From positions 1-11,616 of the forward strand of contig WQXE01000058.1 of the NCBI GenBank assembly GCA_009784995.1: a DNA stretch of 11,616 bases, written 5' to 3'. The DNA is from Treponema sp. (GTDB lineage Bacteria > Spirochaetota > Spirochaetia > Treponematales > Breznakiellaceae). The notes under the pieces were generated by a model. It worked only from the letters and a program-made list of their open reading frames with translations. It was not told the DNA's origin and ran no database searches. This document shows, piece after piece, positions 7,331-11,616 of this stretch; position 1 is the stretch's first letter; every line of letters begins with the position of its first letter. The translations under genes were made by a program, and so were the position numbers.

Positions 7331-8539
7331 ATGAAATATATTTTCTGTCTGTTTAAGTCCGCGTTTTTAATCGCCGCTGTAATTTTCACAGTTTCCTGCC
7401 CGAATAATTCAGCCGGCTCTGTGGAACGGGAAGATCTTTTTTCGCTGGAAATAGGTCCAATGGAAGATCAAATTGGTTTATACAGATTAGACGGCAACAG
7501 GGGTATAAGACGAACCGGATTTACAATGAGGGAAGGTCTTTTTTTTATAGCGGACGGAAATAGCGGAAAAATAGTCCGTTATAATTCATACGGCGACATG
7601 CTTTTTATGATTTATAATGAAGATACAAATCCGCCTCCAATAGCGTTAAGAACAATTACAGAAGATGAACACGCGACCAGATGGGCTTATTCATATCCCC
7701 TTGAAGAACCGGGTTGGATCAGTGTTGATTCGCGCGGGCATATTTTTGTTGAGGATAGACTTCCGCTTCATGATCAGCGTTTTGATCAGGAAACAAGATC
7801 TTTGCTTGACGGCATTATTTTACACTTTGATCAAAACGGGCGTTTCATTAATTATCTTGGCAGGGAAGGAATTGGCGGCAGTCCCTTTCCGCGTATTGTA
7901 GGAATGACAACTTCTGTAAACGATGAACTCGCGATAATATGCCGTCTTCCTGACGGTTGGAATATTTATTGGTTTAGTTCTTCCGGAATACTTTTATATA
8001 TTGTAAAAATTTCTTCAGATATAATTCCACCCCTTTCAGATTGGCCTGAAGCGATTTCGATTATAGACAGCATAACGGCGAGTCCCGATTCAAGGCGTCT
8101 TTATATTAAAGTGGATTATAACCGCGATACATTTGATCAATCTACAAATACCCGGACAGGAAGCGAGCCGATTAATTCAGTTATATGGACATTTAATATT
8201 GAAAATGGCTCATATGTTTCATCAGTAGAGATACCATTATTTGAAATAGTTGAAAATGGACGTCCTACGGATATCAGGGTATTTTATTCGGTTCTTGGCG
8301 CCGCCCGTAATGGCAAGATACTTTTTTACTTTCCTGTTGAAACCGGTTATACATTACTTTATGTCGATACTCAGACAAAAGAACAAAGGCGCGGATTTAT
8401 CCAGTTCTCCAGTGATGAACTTAGATACAATGATTTTTTTCTGTCTACAGAAGGAATTTTATGCGCGATGCTGGCGGATAATTTTAACGTAAAATTGGTT
8501 TGGTGGCGAACTGATCGTTTTATGGGAGAATCTTTATAA
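7331..8539 (+). CDS. NHL-like beta-propeller lipoprotein, 402 aa
   Basis: The signal peptide ends in TVSC with Cys23, an acceptable spirochaetal lipobox. The mature protein shows repeated four-strand blade patterns. One is GLFFIADGNSGKIVRYNSYG, a classic NHL-type blade; then GWISVDSRGHIFVEDR with IILHFDQNGRFINYLG; then blades built on IYWFSSSGILLYIVKI, ASPDSRRLYIKVDYN, NGKILFYFPVETGYTLLYVD and a closing strand pair before WWRTDRF. About six blades fit the length. Such propellers usually bind proteins or peptides rather than catalyse. It would be anchored by lipid and face the periplasm or surface. It starts a plus-strand series with two membrane-protein genes, the next one 5 bases downstream. 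I recall NHL-type lipoproteins in treponemes but cannot assign orthology. Confidence 0.8.
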   Translation: MKYIFCLFKSAFLIAAVIFTVSCPNNSAGSVEREDLFSLEIGPMEDQIGLYRLDGNRGIRRTGFTMREGLFFIADGNSGKIVRYNSYGDMLFMIYNEDTNPPPIALRTITEDEHATRWAYSYPLEEPGWISVDSRGHIFVEDRLPLHDQRFDQETRSLLDGIILHFDQNGRFINYLGREGIGGSPFPRIVGMTTSVNDELAIICRLPDGWNIYWFSSSGILLYIVKISSDIIPPLSDWPEAISIIDSITASPDSRRLYIKVDYNRDTFDQSTNTRTGSEPINSVIWTFNIENGSYVSSVEIPLFEIVENGRPTDIRVFYSVLGAARNGKILFYFPVETGYTLLYVDTQTKEQRRGFIQFSSDELRYNDFFLSTEGILCAMLADNFNVKLVWWRTDRFMGESL

Positions 8540-8544
8540 ATATT

Positions 8545-9162
8545 ATGGATAATGATGAATTAACTTCGAATCAAAGACCGAACAGTAAATACAAACTTAG
8601 CAAGTCAAACGAAAATACTTCATCTGCCGAAGATAATATAATTTATCATTATAACCGTGAACGAAGATTAGCTAAAGCGCCGCAGGAAGTAAAGGATCTT
8701 TACAGTGAGCGTAAACAAAGCCGTTTTGGAATACTTGGAGTTTTGGTTGCTGACAAACCAAGAAGGATGCTTTTAGTAATAATAATTCTGTTATGCCTGG
8801 TTATAATGGCGCTTTCAAGATTTGGTTATTTTGATACAACCTATGTACTTGGCGGTAATGTAATCAATATAACAGGTACAAATTTTGATGGTACAACAAT
8901 AATCGTTTTAAGAAAAACCGCGAATGATATTAATTCCTATACAGGTCATGTAGATATCGCTGTATCAGCGGTGGATACAACGGTAAATACCGGGGATGTT
9001 GATATACAAGATTCGCGATCCAATGTTTTCTACCACAGAGTTTTTTTCACATTGGAAAAAGAAGAGGTATTCCGTTTCGCCGCGCCTCTTTATGATTCCA
9101 CTTTATTAATGGTACTTCAAACTGAAAGAAATACCCTTCAGATTAAATTTACACCAGATTAA
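8545..9162 (+). CDS. Single-span membrane protein with extracytoplasmic beta domain, 205 aa
   Basis: Residues 1-74 are hydrophilic and charged (many Lys/Arg/Glu/Asn) and should be cytoplasmic. One transmembrane helix spans about 75-94 (MLLVIIILLCLVIMAL). The remaining about 110 residues are strand-rich with Thr/Asn/Val and an alternating pattern, predicted to be a small beta domain outside the inner membrane. The basic residues before the helix (KPRR) fit an N-in, C-out topology. No family is recognised. It begins 5 bases after the propeller lipoprotein gene, so the two are probably co-transcribed. The nearest purine-rich stretch (GGGAG, 8524-8528) is about 16 bases upstream, too far for a normal ribosome site, so coupling from the upstream stop is likely. 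It may work with the propeller protein at the envelope. Confidence 0.75.
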   Translation: MDNDELTSNQRPNSKYKLSKSNENTSSAEDNIIYHYNRERRLAKAPQEVKDLYSERKQSRFGILGVLVADKPRRMLLVIIILLCLVIMALSRFGYFDTTYVLGGNVINITGTNFDGTTIIVLRKTANDINSYTGHVDIAVSAVDTTVNTGDVDIQDSRSNVFYHRVFFTLEKEEVFRFAAPLYDSTLLMVLQTERNTLQIKFTPD

Positions 9163-9172
9163 GGTAATTACC
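9163..9172. promoter_or_regulatory. 10-base perfect palindrome, possible operator
   Basis: GGTAATTACC reads the same on both strands. It sits directly after the stop of the upstream gene and one base before the predicted -35 box of the next promoter (TTGACT at 9174). That position would suit a small dimeric regulator. Ten-base palindromes occur by chance several times in a sequence this long, so position is the only support. Confidence 0.25.
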
Positions 9173-9173
9173 G

Positions 9174-9202
9174 TTGACTTTTTACGTTTTTTCTGTTATT
9201 AA
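9174..9202 (+). promoter_or_regulatory. Predicted promoter placing transcription start on the ATG of the next gene
   Basis: TTGACT (9174-9179, 5 of 6), a 17-base spacer ending in TGT (extended -10), and TATTAA (9197-9202, 4 of 6). The usual 6-7 bases from -10 to start put the first transcribed base at about 9209, which is the A of the ATG. No Shine-Dalgarno sequence is present. The geometry points to a leaderless message for the four-span membrane protein. Confidence 0.5.
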
Positions 9203-9208
9203 TTAAAT

Positions 9209-9598
9209 ATGATACAGTTGTATTTTTTATCCATCGTATGTAATTGTCTTGCCGGATATGTGCTTTTCGCCGGAAGTGACAATAATGAAAATACACCATT
9301 TCCTGTAAACAACCCTACTTTTATTCTCGCGCTTGGTATATTAAGCGCTGTTTCCGGTGTTTTAAAACTGCTTTCATCAATGGATATCCCGGTTATTGGC
9401 GATTTACTGCCCGCGGCATCCGGAATTATCGCGGGAATTATATTGATTTTTGGCATTTACCGCCAGAATATATCTTCAAAACCCGGTGAGCTTGATCGTC
9501 TTGGGGTAAGTCTTTTAGCGTTTAGAAAACCAATAGGATTAATTTTATTGGCAGTCGCTGTTTTACATTTCCTTTTTCCAAGAGCGTTGTTTCTATAA
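9209..9598 (+). CDS. Small four-span integral membrane protein, 129 aa
   Basis: Hydrophobic segments at about residues 2-22, 33-52, 60-85 and 103-125 suggest four transmembrane helices, joined by short polar loops. A charged loop (RQNISSKPGELDR) lies between the third and fourth helices and is probably cytoplasmic. There is no signal peptidase site and no catalytic motif, and no family is recognised. The gene lies 46 bases after the single-span membrane protein gene on the same strand and has its own predicted promoter, so it can be read alone or with the genes before it. An antisense frame at 9199-9456 covers most of it, but its product lacks any sensible feature and the membrane pattern belongs to the plus strand. 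It ends two bases before the end of the convergent omptin gene. Confidence 0.75.
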   Translation: MIQLYFLSIVCNCLAGYVLFAGSDNNENTPFPVNNPTFILALGILSAVSGVLKLLSSMDIPVIGDLLPAASGIIAGIILIFGIYRQNISSKPGELDRLGVSLLAFRKPIGLILLAVAVLHFLFPRALFL

Positions 9599-9600
9599 AT

Positions 9601-10629
9601 TTAGTTTTTTAGATTTTGCCAAATCTTAAAATCGACAAGAAAGCGTACATCAAAAATAGAAAGAGCCGCTCCCGCTTCGCCGTTTTGAATAAATAATCCC
9701 CTGTTACCAAAGTCAGAATATGCCGGTCCTTTAGTTCTTCCGATATACCGGTACGCGCCTATAATCGAAAAATCAAATCTTCCTGCCGTAATGGAAATTT
9801 TACCGGCAGGTTCCAGAAAAAGTCCCAAACTTGTATAATCTTTATATACCCGATGCGGACTTTTATTTCCGAATATTATAACTGATAAATGATCGTCTCT
9901 TGATACACAATATGTTAAAGGGCTAATCTGAAAAGATAAATCCAATGCTAATGGAAACAAAACTTGTGTTCCGATAGTAAAACCCGCGGAAATAAGATAC
10001 CAATCCTGCTGATAACGGATAACTTCCTGACCTGAATAGGAAATTTTAATAGGATTATCGTCAATTGAATGATATGTATCCGGATTGGTACTTTTCCTTC
10101 TAGCGTATGTACCATTACCATCATTGCCGGAATAAGAAAAACGCATCCATGAAAAATTTATAAATGGTTTGATATAAAAAACTCCGGCTGGTATTGAGAA
10201 ACCAAACGCTGCGTCAAATAAATAAAATTCCTTTGTTTTATTGGTGTGGCTGGAAAAATCAGTAAGTTCATTATTTACATCAGATTGCCAATCGCGATTT
10301 TCATGAATGCCTGAAACACCCGGTATACCCATTCTAAATGAAAGTGAAGTAAAAAAACCCGAAGCGCTAATAAAATTTGAACGGCTTATATCAACTTGAA
10401 TACCATAATATAAAACAGGCTTCATTTCCCAGGTTAATTCGCTTAATAAATCGACATGAGTATTGGTCGGATATATAAGTTCCAAAGCCTCGCCGGAAAC
10501 AAAACCAAACTGGGTACCAATGGAAAATTGGTAATCGCCTCCTGTTTGGTCATTGCAAAACGCGGAATTAATCGTAAAAAATGAAAATAAAATGATGACT
10601 AAAATCAAAAAAGAATATATATTTTTCAT
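9601..10629 (-). CDS. Omptin-family outer-membrane protease, 342 aa
   Basis: A signal peptide ends near residue 25 (NSAFC/ND). The mature length fits the ten-stranded omptin barrel. Similarity to OmpT, recalled from memory, runs through the whole protein: GFVSGEALELIY with ELTWE (OmpT has GTLSGKTKERVY and QLDWK), NRDW at 111-114 (OmpT DQDW), FSWMRFSYSG at 159-168 (OmpT YQESRYSFTA), YQQDW at 206-210, RDDH at 244-247 (OmpT DEH) and TKGPAYSDFG near 299-308. Asp245 and His247 match the catalytic Asp210/His212 and Asp113 matches Asp85, but the Asp83 position is Asn111. Omptins cleave surface substrates, often between basic residues. In the lipopolysaccharide-binding set only the Arg138 equivalent (Arg163) seems kept. 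The ATG at 10629 was chosen over 10656 because it starts a normal signal peptide and the earlier one would overlap the divergent gene. It sits back to back with the SH3 lipoprotein gene. Confidence 0.8.
   Translation of the reverse strand: MKNIYSFLILVIILFSFFTINSAFCNDQTGGDYQFSIGTQFGFVSGEALELIYPTNTHVDLLSELTWEMKPVLYYGIQVDISRSNFISASGFFTSLSFRMGIPGVSGIHENRDWQSDVNNELTDFSSHTNKTKEFYLFDAAFGFSIPAGVFYIKPFINFSWMRFSYSGNDGNGTYARRKSTNPDTYHSIDDNPIKISYSGQEVIRYQQDWYLISAGFTIGTQVLFPLALDLSFQISPLTYCVSRDDHLSVIIFGNKSPHRVYKDYTSLGLFLEPAGKISITAGRFDFSIIGAYRYIGRTKGPAYSDFGNRGLFIQNGEAGAALSIFDVRFLVDFKIWQNLKN
10595..10623 (+). promoter_or_regulatory. Possible promoter of the SH3 lipoprotein gene
   Basis: ATGACT (10595-10600, 4 of 6), a 17-base spacer, and TATATT (10618-10623, 5 of 6). 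It lies wholly inside the 5' coding part of the divergent omptin gene. Transcription would begin near 10630, 4 bases before the ATG at 10634 or 16 before the ATG at 10646. Confidence 0.35.
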
Positions 10630-10636
10630 TAATATG

Positions 10637-10666
10637 AGAATAACAATGAAACACATATATAGTCAA
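10637..10666 (-). promoter_or_regulatory. Predicted promoter of the omptin gene
   Basis: On the minus strand: TTGACT (10666-10661, 5 of 6), an 18-base spacer ending in TGT (extended -10), and TATTCT (10642-10637, 4 of 6). Transcription would begin at about 10630, directly at the ATG at 10629. The elements overlap the first codons of the divergent SH3 lipoprotein gene. No Shine-Dalgarno site is present. Confidence 0.45.
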
Positions 10667-11044
10667 TTGTCGTATTTGGCATTTATTATCGTTTTAACCT
10701 TAAGTTTAATTACTTTAGGTTCCTGCTTTGGAAACAAGGATGAAGCGCCTGTAATTCCGCCTGTAACCTCTCCGTTATCAAAGGATTATATCGGTTTTGG
10801 GGTAATTACAGCTTCGTTTACGCATATTACTGTCGATCCCGCGGATAACAGTAGTTCACTCGGTTACCTGCGCCGAGGCTCATTAGTAAAGGTTATCAGG
10901 CGGCAGTTAAACAGAACCCCCGAAGGTTTTGTTTACTGGGTATTGGTAAACGGCGAACAGCAGGGTTGGCTAAAAGAAGAAGTTATGGAGATTTACATTA
11001 ATGAAAGTCAAGCCAGAACCGCTTCTGAATCCATGTTAAAGTAA
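10646..11044 (+). CDS. SH3-domain lipoprotein, 132 aa
   Basis: A signal peptide leads to a textbook lipobox LGSC with Cys27. A short Pro-rich linker (APVIPPVTSPL) follows, then a bacterial SH3-like fold at about residues 48-117: a strand with GFGVITASFTHI, the GYLRRGSLVKVIRR turn, and the closing YWVLVNGEQQGWLKEEVMEIY. Bacterial SH3 domains on lipoproteins usually bind peptidoglycan or partner proteins, so an envelope role is likely. The ATG at 10646 was chosen for a normal signal peptide with a weak upstream GAGA; the in-frame ATG at 10634 is an equal alternative and would make 136 residues. The TTG at 10553 is unlikely because the extra residues are antisense to the omptin gene. The stop overlaps the convergent RlmN-like gene by 9 bases. 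Confidence 0.8.
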   Translation: MKHIYSQLSYLAFIIVLTLSLITLGSCFGNKDEAPVIPPVTSPLSKDYIGFGVITASFTHITVDPADNSSSLGYLRRGSLVKVIRRQLNRTPEGFVYWVLVNGEQQGWLKEEVMEIYINESQARTASESMLK

Positions 11045-11616
11045 GTTTCCAAGTTGTCCGCAAGCGCCCATTATAGATCTTCCCTTGTGTAAGCGTTTTG
11101 TTACTTTTAATTTTTGGTATTCGAGCATTCTGATAAAATCCTGTACTTCCTTTTTATCAGGTTCGTTTAATGGCTTACCTTCAAATAAGAGATCCGGTAC
11201 TGGGTTCCATGGAATAATGTTAATAACCGTATCTAAACCTTTGGCAAACTCCGCGATGGAACAGGCGTCTTTATTACTTGTATTAATGCCGCCAAGTAAA
11301 GGTATTTCCAATGTAATACGGCTTTTACTTTTTTTCTGAAACAACAATAAAGCTTCTTTTATTTTTTTTAACGGATTGGATTTGGAAATCGGCATAAGTT
11401 TTTGTCTTAAATCTGTGTTTGCCGTAACAAGCGAAAGAGCGAGACGGATATAAGGACCATTTCGCGCGATGTCAAAAAGACCGTCACAAATTCCGCAGGT
11501 AGAAACAGTTATTCTGCGCCTTGAAATATTCATGCCATGCGGGTCGCAAAAAAAAGAAATAGCCTCGCGAAGATTTTCCAGGTTTAATAGAGGTTCCCCC
11601 ATTCCCATGATCACGA
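11036..11616 (-). CDS. RlmN/Cfr-superfamily radical SAM methyltransferase, 5' partial
   Basis: Only the C-terminal about 193 residues are in the window; the frame is open to the edge, so the CxxxCxxC cluster motif is missing. Family features seen: MGMGEPLLN at the visible N-terminus (the SAM-binding GEP motif), RRITVSTCGI, INIIPWNPVP and the C-terminal ACGQL, whose Cys is the residue methylated during catalysis in RlmN and Cfr. Known members methylate C2 (RlmN) or C8 (Cfr) of A2503 in 23S rRNA. Several normally conserved positions differ: the SLHA motif is SLVT, and the segment before the Cys reads SIMGACGQL rather than the usual DIxAACGQL. It therefore looks like a divergent paralogue, and the substrate is uncertain. 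It overlaps the convergent SH3 lipoprotein gene by 9 bases at the 3' end. Confidence 0.85.
   Translation of the reverse strand, partial: VIMGMGEPLLNLENLREAISFFCDPHGMNISRRRITVSTCGICDGLFDIARNGPYIRLALSLVTANTDLRQKLMPISKSNPLKKIKEALLLFQKKSKSRITLEIPLLGGINTSNKDACSIAEFAKGLDTVINIIPWNPVPDLLFEGKPLNEPDKKEVQDFIRMLEYQKLKVTKRLHKGRSIMGACGQLGNLL

Noticed and set aside
9199..9456. Open frame antisense to the four-span membrane protein gene (85 codons)
   Set aside because: No signal, domain or promoter; the membrane-helix pattern and the promoter support the plus-strand gene.
9611..9626. AGATTT-TGCC-AAATCT hairpin after the four-span membrane protein gene as a terminator
   Set aside because: The stem is AT-rich and not followed by a T-run on either strand; it also encodes the last residues of the omptin.
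10553..10633. TTG start for the SH3 lipoprotein 31 codons upstream
   Set aside because: It would put a Lys/Asn-rich segment before the signal peptide and overlap the omptin signal-peptide region; the ATG at 10646 or 10634 gives a normal lipoprotein start.
1..11616. tRNA, rRNA, CRISPR array, insertion sequence or prophage gene
   Set aside because: No direct-repeat array, transposase motif or cloverleaf pattern was seen on either strand.

Overview
The window looks like a piece of a spirochaete chromosome, most likely Treponema or a close relative. This is inference from several traits. The DNA is AT-rich. There are many predicted lipoproteins with relaxed lipoboxes (LNSC, LGSC, TVSC, LGSC). 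Envelope genes of the TPR, propeller and SH3 types are packed together. Promoters look like ordinary sigma-70 sites (TTGACA/TATAAT type) and one strong GGAGG ribosome site is present, which argues against Bacteroidetes despite a SprA-like gene.

Layout from left to right. (1) The 3' end of a HAD-IB phosphatase gene (+) meets, tail to tail, a two-gene minus-strand operon: a DUF503/YlxP-like protein followed by a lipoprotein. (2) Back to back with DUF503 starts a 4.8-kb gene for a 1589-residue exported protein that ends as an outer-membrane beta-barrel. Its architecture recalls SprA, the outer-membrane translocon of the Bacteroidetes type IX secretion system. (3) Its 3' end meets a TPR lipoprotein gene (-), which is divergent from (4) a plus-strand series: a beta-propeller lipoprotein, a single-span membrane protein and a four-span membrane protein. 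(5) These meet an omptin-family outer-membrane protease gene (-), divergent from an SH3-domain lipoprotein gene (+). (6) That gene overlaps, tail to tail, the 3' end of an RlmN/Cfr-superfamily radical SAM gene that runs off the right edge.

Nearly all products are predicted to sit in or face the cell envelope. The strongest candidate for something undescribed is the SprA-like giant barrel beside a TPR lipoprotein and a propeller lipoprotein; T9SS also uses TPR and propeller lipoproteins around SprA. No gene for the T9SS motor or ring is visible, so a working secretion system is only a hypothesis. A second theme is gene-start structure: the first genes of transcription units lack Shine-Dalgarno sequences and have -10 boxes within about 6-12 bases of the start codon, suggesting leaderless or very short-leader mRNAs from overlapping bidirectional promoters. 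The one downstream operon gene that overlaps its predecessor has a clear GGAGG. No tRNA, rRNA, CRISPR array or mobile element was seen, and no stretch over 300 bases lacks a gene.
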